Source of the DNA: Datnioides undecimradiatus
Lineage: Eukaryota > Chordata > Actinopteri > Lobotiformes > Datnioididae
DNA length: 64,000 nucleotides
Reading direction: 5' to 3'
NCBI GenBank assembly: GCA_008933995.1
Contig: WARS01000015.1
Location: forward strand, 4,080,173-4,144,172
Shown here: in pieces, positions 23,331 to 34,317 of the stretch
Layout of the letters: every line of letters begins with the position of its first letter
Position numbering within the stretch: position 1 is the stretch's first letter
Made by a program: the position numbers and the translations under genes
The notes under the pieces: generated by a model
The model's input: the letters and a program-made list of their open reading frames with translations, nothing else
Databases searched by the model: none
Told to the model about the DNA's origin: nothing

Positions 23331-23338
23331 TATATATA
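23331..23338 (-). promoter_or_regulatory. TATA box of peroxidase copy 2
   Basis: TATATATA lies about 240 bp upstream of the copy 2 start codon. Downstream on the minus strand is a probable leader exon ending GGACATGACAG before a gtacag donor, and the start exon has its own acceptor (gttttccag). The layout parallels copy 1. Confidence 0.55.
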
Positions 23339-23339
23339 G

Positions 23340-26140
23340 TATTTTCTGTGGCAAGAGACACCCTTTGGTGACACCTGGGGCATTTTAGTTTAAGTTTGCA
23401 AAGAAGGAAGGTAAAAACCTCACTCCTTAGTACTTCAGCAAGCCACCAACACAACATTGTCAATCAATCCCATTGTTGTCCTCTGAACAAAGGATGTTTT
23501 TTTAAGAGGGTGAGACCATTTTCCTGCAGGACAAGCAAACACACATAGAGCTCTTGTATACATATTGAGATATTTCATAGTTGGTGAAGTAAATGTGACT
23601 CTTTTTACAGACAGTTTAGCATGTCATCCTGCCAATATGTTTATTTTCAAATGTAGCTCCCTCATCCTTTATTCAGGTTACACAATGTTGCGTCACTGGC
23701 CAGAGGCATGTTCAGGGGGTGGCTCAAGTGCCGCAACATTATCCCTTAAAAGTACGACTGGCTATCTGATCAGTGAGAGGTGGGACCTTCGTACAGACCA
23801 ACTGTTTGACAAGTACTTCTGAAGTTGCTTTTGTATGTAGCCTTCTATAGCTAACCTCAGTTTTGAAAACCAAGTCAAAAATACATTTACGTATACATAC
23901 GTTCATGTTTCTTCCACATGACATAATCATAGGTCGCCTTTAACATAGCAGCTGTATTAGTCACAGCCTGTGTGCTCTTTCCTGTTGTCTTACAAGCTAA
24001 ATAATCACTAAACAGTTAATCTAATAAACTAATTATAGTATTAGCTTACTAATTACTAATAAATATTAGCTGTAAGTTTAAAATTATGTCTCTTTTAAAA
24101 CTCAAGTAACAGGCCGTTGACATGCAGAGTGTCATGCGGAGGAAGACATCTGTCAGCTGTTCATTGTCAGACGCTGAGATGGAAATCACCTTTTGAGTGG
24201 AAAACTACATGAATTTTTGCCTTCTGCTGATCTGTTCCTTTCCTTATCATAAAATTCAATCTGTAAGATGCAAACAGCTTCCTGGTTTGGAGCCTTTTGA
24301 ACACTTTTTGAAAGTTTTAGTATGAAAGTATTAGCCGTGGAGAAACAAGTTCCTTACATTAATCTAAAAACACCAAGCACTCCCATCATGTCTGGAAAAC
24401 ACATGAGAAAACTACAATACCTCCCTGTGGGTCCACATAAGTACTCAATCAGCTACAACTGATCCAAACCTCCAAATACCTTTTGCATATTTTTTTTATT
24501 CTTTTACTCTCCTTTTTGTTTGTTTTTAATGCGTAAAAAAGGACCCACCAGTCCTCTGCAAATAGCTTTTGAGTTGCTCTGCAGGACACAATTGAAAGCT
24601 AAATTGAATCAGCTTTTATCTTTTCATCACCAGGCAGTTTGAGCTGCCTGTTCAAGGATGTGAAGATGGCAGAAAATGTTTAAAAACTAAACACATATAT
24701 TTAAAACTGACCTTTAATGCAGAGCTTTAACTTTGAACATTTGATGACTTTTTGTGCTCACACTTTTTACTTTTTATTGTTTTAATAAATTATATTTTAT
24801 AGTTCTTTTTAGATTAATCACTAATGTTGTTTATATGCATTTTAGTTGATCAAATTAGTAATTAAGACACTTTTCCACCAACATTTTATGTATAAGTCAC
24901 CCTATGTTTTACTTTATTTATATTTATACTTCCTTGTTAGTGTCATTCATCTGTGAAGCACTTTGGCAAAGAACCTGTGAGAATTTATTATTAGAATTTT
25001 TATCTACATTTTACTCTGCACTGTAGCAATACTTTGATCTGTCATTTCAGTCATTCAGTTAAAGATTTTATTTTTGATGCTTTAAACACAATTTAAAACA
25101 GCAGTAGAACAAATTACATTGTTCTTGAACAGTACTATACAAATAGCCTAAAGCCACATTAAAATTTAAAATTAAAAAGCTCTACTTAATTTCAAGTGAG
25201 TCATTTTTTACCAAAAAAAAAAAAACACAGCTTCACCAAACATACCATACTGACCACTAACAAGTCAACAGGCTTCCTAAACGCCAAAAATCAGACAGGC
25301 AGGGCTGACCTGGCTTTCGTTCAAACATGCAGCCTCTCTGGTTGTGTTACTTGAGAGCATGATAAGCTCTTGACAGTAAAAAACCATCTATGTGCATGCC
25401 ACTTAAAAATGAACATTAGGAAAAAGAACTTCAAGTGGGGTCTACCCAGCGCTATAATGCTAAAACACTGATAGTTAGTTAGTGATAGATAGTTAGTGTC
25501 AATAGGTCATAATGTATAATTGTGTATATAATATATAATTAACAGAGTCTAATGATGTAGTTATGTTAAGGTGACTTTCCAAAGGGAATTGCTAGTCTTG
25601 GATTTTAGTGTTATGTAAGTTGGTATTATTAAGTATTAATGGTAATCAGTAATTGTTACGATCTGGCTCATTAAAGGAAGCACCCACAGCTTAAGTTTCA
25701 TTTGAAAGTGTTTTAATTAAAATAAGAGACAGCTCGTTCTTGTAATTAACAAAAAGGGGTGAGGTCAAGCTGCAAAGAAAAGGGCCACGGCAAGGGAAAA
25801 AGGATCATCTGGTAATGTTTCCATTTCCACAATCATAGATTGTAATTAAGACAGCCTCTGTAACATGCTCTTTCCTTTTAACAACCACAAAACAATTCAT
25901 TTCACAAAGTCACTTTAAATGTATAAATATAGGTTTTTAATTAAGTGTAAAGAAACTTTTAAAACTCGATTTACAGAGTTACAACACACAGGATGTTACG
26001 TGGACATATATGTCTGTCAGCTGTTTATTGTTCTCTAAGTGGAAAACACCTTTACGGTCTGTGTGACGCTGCGTGACGCTGAGCACTGTCAAGAATGCTT
26101 CACCGAATGAGTCACGTCAATCCATCACCCCAGTTTTGTA
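23340..26140. other. Intergenic DNA upstream of peroxidase copy 2, with a diverged direct duplication
   Basis: No coding exon is recognisable. The segments at about 23940-24215 and 25840-26060 resemble each other in the same order. Shared blocks include ACAGCCT followed by GCTCTTTCCT, TTTTAAAACTC, CTGTCAGCTGTT and AGTGGAAAAC. This suggests an old direct duplication or two copies of one degraded mobile element. Confidence 0.5.
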
Positions 26141-26250
26141 AAACATGTCACTTCTCATTACAGGTTATGATGAATGCCTAAAAGAAAGTCTAAAGAGTAT
26201 TATACAGGAGAATTTTGTGTTTATCACTGAATGTATGTTAACATTGCAGT

Positions 26251-26352
26251 ATATGCAGTATATCTCTCAGACTCCAGCTGATTTATATGCAGTATATTTC
26301 TCAGTCTTTAACCTGTTTATATGCACTATACCCCTCAGACTTGCTGAACATT
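26251..26352. repeat. 34-bp minisatellite, three units
   Basis: Units begin ATATGCAGTATAT at 26251, ATATGCAGTATAT at 26285 and ATATGCACTATAC at 26319, each followed by a CTCAGACT/CTCAGTCT block. The period is exactly 34 bp. Confidence 0.85.
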
Positions 26353-26414
26353 GACTAAGGTTATCAGTGAACCCCCCCCTAGAGTTCTGTCTTGTAGTTT
26401 GGTTATAGTTTGGT

Positions 26415-26867
26415 TTGACTGCTGCTCTCCGGAAGGCGCTACAGGTCCATCAAAACCAGGACAAACCGGTTCAGGGACAGCTTCTTCCCCAAAACAATCA
26501 CCCTGCTGAACTCGAACTCACAGTCACACTAACCCCCCCCATCCCACACACGGACAAGAAACACCACTCACTCACCACTCATCGCACTCACTCGTGCAAC
26601 TGTGCAATACACAAGTGCAATATATCTGCATTTCCGTACTACATCTCTATATGTTTTATTTATTATCATTATGTTTGCCATGCAAATGTCTCCTTTCATA
26701 TTCTGTATTTTATACCTCTATTTTTTATTTTTTTTAATATATTTTATATTTTGTATTATTATCCTACTACACACACCTTAAAGTAAGGCTCTCTGCAATC
26801 TCGTTGTACCTGTTTCTTTTTAACTTGTGTAATGACAATAAAGGCTTTCAATTCAATTCAATTCAAT
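26415..26867 (+). mobile_element. 3' remnant of a non-LTR retrotransposon (LINE)
   Basis: One frame reads RRYRSIKTRTNRFRDSFFPK, the typical C-terminal tail of teleost CR1/L2-like reverse-transcriptase ORFs. It is followed by an untranslated tail ending GACAATAAAGGC and then (ATTCA)-type short repeats. The body of the element is missing, which is usual for 5'-truncated LINE insertions. Exact family not assigned. Confidence 0.7.
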
Positions 26868-27654
26868 ACGTCTATTTGGAACAATTACAGGTGAAGTGTT
26901 CTAAACTTTAATTTTCAGAAAGATAAAGATGAACTAAAAAGATAAAGATTAACAAATACAACTCAAAACTTGAAACTGCCCCACTGTGGATGCAGATATG
27001 ATCCTTTCCCTCATGGCTGTCATCAGCCAAAAATCACCATTTGGAGATGGTGTACAAACAAACTTCAAAGAAATATGATAAAAAAAACACCATTTTACTA
27101 TCATCACTATAGGAGACTGAACTGTCTGAACTTCAAGAATTTAAAACTTTTCAGATTTTTCTTAATTTGTGTCTTGATTTTAAAATGTGTCAGCAACATT
27201 TACAACATGGCTTTGTTTATGTTCATTCTGAAAACTCAAAACTGCAAAATCATACACTGTTCAACCTTTGGATGGTCAGCTTTCTCTGTGAAAGCCATGA
27301 TGGAGTGGAGCATCTTGCAGAGCAACATTTAAGTTTAACTGAAAAATCTGCTGAAAGCTACTCAACTCTGTAACTACTAAATGTATTATATTTGTTTTGC
27401 TTGGTGTACAAATATCCTGGTTTATCTATTTAAAGTACTCACAGTGCTTACAACATCTGGTGGGTGATGTTATATTGTGTGTAATTTGTCCTATTTGTCT
27501 GTTTTTCATTTATGTTTAATATTATAAACAATTTGTTGTCAGCATTTTTTAAAAACAATTGTTTACAAATATTTATTTTATAAAAATTCAAGTAAACACT
27601 CATGCGTCACTACACTGTCTTGGTATCCAAAACTTCATGTCACTTACTGTGGGA

Positions 27655-28398
27655 ATTAGCAAGAGAGATCATATTTCTCCGGTCTTAGCCTCTCTTCATT
27701 GGCTCCCTGTAAAGTCCAGAATAGATTTTAAAGTACTTCTTCTTACCTACAAGGCCCTTAATGGCCAAGCTCCATTGTACCTCAATGAGATGCTAAGTCC
27801 CTATCAACCCAACAGATCACTTCGCTCCCAGAGTGCAGGTTTGCTTGTGGTTCCCAGAATCTCCAAAAGTAGAATGGGAGGCCGAGCCTTTAGCTATCAG
27901 GCTCCTCTCTTGTGGAACCAGCTGCCAGTCTGGGTCCGAGAGGCAGACACCCTCTCTACTTTTAAAGTAAGACTTAAAACCTTCTTGTTCGACAAAGCTT
28001 ACAGCTAGCTCTAGTTACCATCTGAACTACATCATCCATGCCATCCCCTAGTTATGCTGCTATAGGCCGAGGCTGCTGGGGGACATCCCATGACATCCCG
28101 TGTCCTCTGCTGCCTATTGCTGTCATTTGCTGTCATTATTCTATATTGTTCTCTTCCCCCCCCCCCCAACCGGTCAAGACAGATGGCCGTCCACCTAGAG
28201 CCAGGATCTGTCCAAGGTTTCTGCCTGTTAAAAGGAAGTTTTTCCTTGCCACTGTTGCCAAGTGCTTGCTCATGGTGGAACTGTTGGGTGTAACTAACAG
28301 TAATGAGTGTGGTCTAGACCTGCTCTGTTTGTAAAGTGCCCTGAGATGACTTTTTGTTGTGAATTGGCGCTATATAAATAAAATTGAATTGAATTGAA
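27655..28398 (+). mobile_element. 5'-truncated L2-like LINE, C-terminus of reverse-transcriptase ORF and 3' tail
   Basis: The frame ending at the stop 28006-28008 contains HISPVLASLHWLPVKSRIDF, LLLTYKALNGQAPLYL, FSYQAPLLWNQLPVWVRE and STFKVRLKTFLF. This is the signature C-terminal region of teleost L2/Maui-type LINE proteins. The 3' tail includes the poly-C stretch near 28157-28167 and the widely shared GTGAATTGGCGCTATATAAA block, and ends with (AATTG)n from 28379. Only the last part of the element is present. It is not a host gene. Confidence 0.85.
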
Positions 28399-28399
28399 C

Positions 28400-31300
28400 T
28401 TACGGGAAACATGCAGATGTCATCTGGTGAATGCTGCTTTATTACTCCTCATAATTATTGCTTTTGAGTGACATAATGTAGATGAAATGTCTTCAGGCTA
28501 GAAAAAGCAGTTTGGGTGTGGAAGTGGCAGCTGTGGCATAACTGAGCAGCCTCTCATTCAAAAGATGCATATGCATAAGTTCACTAAAGGATATTGGTCT
28601 TGACAGTAACTTTCCCAGCAGAGTATGTCATTAGGTCAAACACAGAAAGGAATCTCCTTTTGGTTATTATGACTATCCACCCACCCCTTTTCTTTGTATA
28701 CCTTTCAACAACAGGGCAATAAAAAATACCAACAAGGAATTATCACAACATTTCCCATCTCACAGTTAGAAAATAATCATATCCTGAAAAGGAGCTTGGT
28801 ATTGCACAGTTGTGACAGATGTGTTGTGATAGAGTACAATATGTGGCAGTGTAAAATGTAGTGCAACATGTAAAGAAGTACTGGAAATTGCTCATTCTAT
28901 AATTTGGTATCTTATGGGGCTCGTGTTAAAATGTCCTTTTGTTGCATCTCTGTAATTTACTGCTTATAATAAGATACTAAACAAGTAGTCAAGTGGTACA
29001 CAACCTTCAGTCGGAACCCATTACAAGGGCCACAGCATAAATCTGATCGCAAGAGAGTTGATGGGAAATTGTTGAAGACATACATAAAAGTACATTATTT
29101 TCTGCTATTTTCATCCATGCTCTGAGACGGGATCATTTTAACCTCCTTGGGGTTATGAAAATATTTTTCACAGAAACATAAGACACATGGTGGTGGTGCC
29201 AAGAAGACTTTACTGCATTTTAAGGGACTACAACATCAAAACACTGCAGTAGCAGTAACACTAAAATTCATTTTTTGTATATGTATGGGTTGTACAGTGT
29301 TACAATATGTGAAAATGAAGTCAAAATGAAACTGTAGTTATCTCCTCTTCAAACAAAATTGCATGTATTACATCCTGCGTGCATCTGTGAACAAGCTTTC
29401 TAAGTCTGTTGTCAAACACTGTACACAGGAATGTTGCACATTGAGGTTGGTATTAATTTAAACCTCACTGCCTTTATTTTCCTCCACGCCTGTCAGAGTT
29501 TAGTGAACATTTGAGCATTACAGTCCAAACAACGTTTCAATCAACCTGAGCTTGTCAAACGATGCTTGAAATATAAAGTTCATTTTGGGTGGGGTGCATT
29601 TCCAACCAGTAGTTCAACATAAATAATAAAAAACAAATGAAAGATCCAAGCATAAAGGCACAGATATAAGTGATACACACAAAATGGTTAATAAGAATAA
29701 GAACGTCTTATTAGTTTAATAATGGAAACTTAAGAATAGACAGTTAAAATTTACTGGAAACTGGATTTTCTAAACTCAGTTTAAACAGACCATCTAATTA
29801 TTAATAATCCAATAATTTGAGTGTGGTATGAGTTTGATAAGGGCAGCATGAAGAGACAGAGGGACAGTGATGTAGGGGGGTGAAACAGAACTTTTTAAAT
29901 AAATAATCACCTGTAATAAATCTACTGCACAGTGATGACCTAAAGCCAGCATGTCTAAAATGTCACCATAGTCCAAGTCAGACAAAAAAGTGGTGTGGTG
30001 TGATCCTGTGCCAACTGTCAAGCATATGTTCGATACTTTTCGTGCAAGCTTTGCTTTGCATAGAGGCTTGCCAAAATAAACACACAGACAAGACCTGCAG
30101 AGGATTGTTTCGATTATGTTTTTTTATGTCTATGATGTTTCACCCTCAAGCTGTTAAGGTGTCAGAATGATGGCTACTTGATTGAAAAATATGTAATGCA
30201 CAAAAATGTCTAAATTCATTCATTCGCCTGTTCTTAAGATGACTGGGATCTTGGAGTGACAAGGTCTGTTATATGTAGATGTCTTGACTGATTTTGTTCC
30301 TTATTCAGAATCAAGTGAAAGAAGTGTTTCTAATTACTGTGTTTATTATAAAAATCAGTGTCTTATAATCCGTATCCCACTTATGTCAGAAAAGTTTTAG
30401 AAAAATAGCTTTTGCTGCAAAACGATGGCTGCTTGACTGGAAAATATATCAATCAGTTGTGTAGTTTGTAGTTTGTTTGTTGTTTTTTGACAGACTCCCT
30501 TGCGAAATCGCATCTAAACATCTAATCTCAAACCGATTATCTTTCTTACTGAATGTCTTCAAGTTGCCCATGGATGAGCTGAATGAGGAAATAACAGTAG
30601 TAGAATAGTCTGCAAATCTCCAGTCAGACAGCTGATAAGTCTGTGGTTAAAAAGAATGACATGACCAAGAGGAATGCACAAAGAAATCAAAGATGCAAAA
30701 CAGGAAAGTTGACTTACAGTGTTTTATCAGGACTGCCTGCATGTGTCCAGACAGTTTGGAGCAGATCAGACAATGATGGAAAGTAAGAGAAAAATCAACT
30801 CTACTGCATACTGATCTGGAGCTGTGGCCACTGACCTGTATAACAACCACCTGCCATGAGGCTATTAAGACAAGTGGGTTAGAAAAAAGGTGCACACTGA
30901 TTTTTAAAAAATGTGGACAAAAAGTTACTAGGAAAGGGGAAATCACAAATCTCCCTGAAATATCTCATGAAGGAAAATCTGATCTTACCTGCATTCTCAT
31001 CAAATTTACATATAAATAAAGCATTTAAAATGAGATTTGGAGATATTATTGGTATTATTTGTGACAGTATGTCATGACTAGGGTGTGCTATTGATGTTTT
31101 TTGTCACTATTTATACATGATATTCAATATTAGCTCAAAATTTCTGTTTTTATGTGAATAAATAATGTGTAAATAACATTATATGTTTAATATTGTAAAC
31201 AGTCTCATAGTTCATTGTTGCGTATCCACTTGCGTATGTATGTGTGTGTTTCTCTGCAGGTTTGTCACACCACATCATTGTCTTTGCCTCTCTTTTCTTT

Positions 31301-33670
31301 TCTGCATGTTTCTTTCTGGTTCATTGCAGACAGAACGAGAAAATCTGCCAGTTTGTGGTGTTTCCTCATAATCGGCCCTATCTGCGTTCATCTGAAAGGA
31401 CATTCACATGACTGACAAACTGCTTGTTTGCTCTCACAAAATTAAACTGCAAGGTGTCTAAATCCTCTCCAGTGCAGGCTGACTTTCAGTTTCATGTATA
31501 AGAAGGATATACTCTAGATTATGTAATAAAGTGTTGCATTTGAGATGAATTGTCTGTGGTCTGCAGTTAACCTGTTGACCTAGCTACAGCTCAAACCTGA
31601 CAACCATTAGTCAGTCATGAGTAATTGCTCCAAGCAGGATAAGGAAGGAAGCCGTTTTAGTAAAGCTACTTCAGAATCCTGAAGTGAAATGTTATATAAT
31701 TGTGTTCAGCTCATTATATGTAATGTCATGCAACAAATAAAGAGGAAATAAGAGAGAACATTCTTGTCTCTTCTAAAATCTCTACAGTTTGTCAGTATTA
31801 CAAACTACGGTCTCGCTTGAGAACACACATTCAACAAAGGAAAAGAAAAGAAAAGCAAAAGAGGAACAGTGGGGTCATTCAAATACAGCCCAACTACTCA
31901 ATCTTGGATAATGTTGAGAAATTACAGCTGCAAGTAGTAAGCATGAGCAAAGAACAAGCAGGTAGCAGTGAATGAGAAGGTAATTCCAACAATACTTAGA
32001 ACTCAAGACTGCAGTAATCCACAAAGAAAACATCTTACCAGAACTTTAAATTATGACAGACATGCATTGATCTGGACATACCTCAAATGAATTTGGGTGC
32101 TGGCTTTCTCTAACACAAACAAGCTGAGAGTTAATAAGGATAATGATGATTAGCATTACTGATTTAATTATTTCTTTTGTTTTAATCATATTCTTTATGA
32201 GAATAAGCAAAGTTCTGCTTTGAATGCATCAGTATGAAAAGTCTTTTTCTAACTGGACTAATTACTGGACATATACTCATAATGATTTAACTGTTTTACT
32301 GTTATCAGATATGTTTTGCGCTCTATTTTTTTGCATTGACTAAAAGTCAAAGTTTTTCTTTTTTATTCCTGTTTTTTTTCTGAAGTGGTAATGTGCACGA
32401 CTGAGAGTTGCACTCGACTGTCGACCGATTTTGCTCCTTATTCAGAGTCAAGTGACAGAACATGGAAGAGGGAGCGTTTCCTACCGACTGAACGCATATT
32501 TTGCACTAACAGATGTTGAAACATCAGCGTTTTACAATCCACATCCAAGTTTTAAATCTACGATCCAAAATGTTATTATAGTCGGGAGCATGAAGAAATT
32601 GAAACTTTATTTCTGTGACTTTACCGCCCATAACTTAGTGTATTTCTGTGTTTTTGTGTTAGATGGCAACAGTCACAATTATAAACTGGAATTCTTCCAG
32701 CGCACAGACACCTGCTCAGTTTTGTCTCAGTCTCAGTCTCAGTTTGTTCCGGTAAACACAGGAAAACCGGTTTTAAACTGACCCCATTAAATATATAGTT
32801 GCATGGTCTCATACTCTCATACGCATTTATGGCATCACTACCCAGTCTAATTAATTTAATAACACTCATTATTACTTTTAATAGACACATTCAACGTGAG
32901 GAAAATAGAGACGCGCACCCAACATTCAATGCAAGTACTGTTGAGCCAAGTTGAGCCAAGTCTTCATTAGCCTGGCTTTACCGGGGAAAGTGTTAGAGCG
33001 AAGGAAATCACAAGTATTATAATGACATCAAATAGAGCACACCCACGTCCTTCCATGCACGAGGGCATTGCAGTTCGGAAATACACACTCTGCAGCAGAT
33101 TCAACACATTATAAAACTCACAACAAATCAAACTTGAAGATATTGTATGAGCACCTTCAGGTATACCTCAGTGTTGACAACTACTCCGTATGACATAGTG
33201 CACACACCCACACACACACACACACTTTTCTTGATATACTAAGTGCCCTCTACTTTTTGCAGTGGAAAGCGTCATTAAGGGAAATTCTCCGTTTTAAAAG
33301 ATCTCTTTTTTAAAAGATAGTCTCTTTTTTCAGGCCATCGGAGAGCTGCCATGCACACTGCATATTTTCACATAGACACATTTTATTTCATCCCGCATTT
33401 CTATGTATTGCTTAATAATTGTGCCATATAGTTTTTCACGCCACATTGCGTTTGAGTCACACATATCGCTTGTGAAGGGCCTCGCTCAAGCACAGCGTAT
33501 TTGCTCTGCTCTGCTGCCATCTATTGGTCTCTTTCATCTGCTGCTGCTTTCAACCCTTATCTGTGCAACTTATTTCTCTAAAAGAACTACAAGTACACTG
33601 AGGCTTCCACGTCCCCCGTGCTCAATCAAACCATGTAAATGAGCCATATACCCTGATCGTGTTGTACTTA
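28400..33670. other. Intergenic DNA with scattered repeats
   Basis: No recognisable exon. Segments at about 30286-30440 and 32427-32560 are related: both start with a GATTTTG(T/C)TCCTTATTCAGA block followed by TCAAGTGA and later an ATCC(G/A)(T/C)ATCC block. They are likely two copies of one dispersed repeat. A CA microsatellite lies at 33201-33225. Confidence 0.55.
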
Positions 33671-33680
33671 TTCTATGTCA

Positions 33681-33714
33681 GTCGATTTGGATAAAAGCGT
33701 CTGCCAAATGACAG
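33681..33714 (+). mobile_element. Teleost interspersed-repeat tail (SINE-like)
   Basis: The block TTGGATAAAAGCGTCTGCCA followed by AATGACAG is a very widespread conserved end of short interspersed repeats in fish genomes. Only the tail is recognisable here. Confidence 0.55.
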
Positions 33715-33770
33715 TTTAGACATTTATTCATTATCCACCGTTTTCTCATCCAAGCAGGAGTTTCCCTCAT

Positions 33771-33833
33771 TTATCACGTGATAACGTGAAACGTTTCACG
33801 CTTTAACAATATAAGTTATCACGTTATAACGTG
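33771..33833. repeat. Cluster of three perfect palindromes
   Basis: TTATCACGTGATAA (33771-33784), CGTGAAACGTTTCACG (33785-33800) and CACGTTATAACGTG (33820-33833) are each exact self-complements. They share ACGTGA/TCACGT elements, and related but imperfect AACGTGA units continue to about 33880. The cluster is about 0.45 kb upstream of the sftpb start codon. Origin is unknown, possibly the end of a DNA transposon. Confidence 0.85.
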
Positions 33834-34186
33834 AAAATTATAACAATATAACATGAAACGTATGACGTTACAACGTGATACTTTTTTTGTTTGTTTGTTT
33901 TTGTGTGGGTTTTCTGTGTGGCAGCTATGCGTTTCCGTAAATCAGTAAAACCAGTGCACAGTAAACATACGTTTTGACAACATTGTTAATTTTTAATACA
34001 AGTTTTATTTTATACAATTGGGGTACGCAGATACATCAACAGTTTAAATACAGGATAGATATGTGCGATTTTTTTTTATATAGCCCATATTTATTTAACA
34101 CTGCAGCTGAAGTACAGCAGAGCAGGTTAAAGATCGCTCTTGTTGTCTTAATCATTTTTTCACCCGTGCGCTCCAAAACGCATGCG

Positions 34187-34195
34187 CATAAAAAG
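34187..34195 (+). promoter_or_regulatory. Possible TATA-like element of sftpb
   Basis: CATAAAAAG lies 130 bp upstream of the sftpb start codon, with an ETS-type TTCCGG core at about 34235. The match is weak, and the AT-rich context makes chance occurrence possible. Confidence 0.3.
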
Positions 34196-34317
34196 CAGTC
34201 GTTCTGACAGGTTGTGACGCCGTGGGAGCTGCATTTCCGGTGCGATCCACGCAGCAACACTAATGTTATTATAACAAAGTCATCTGCGCTTCATATCGTT
34301 TCGTGCTTCTCCACGTC

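Noticed and set aside
27559..28008. 149-residue open frame that could be called a gene
   Set aside because: From about 27655 it is the C-terminal end of an L2-like LINE protein, followed by the LINE 3' tail, so it is not a host gene.
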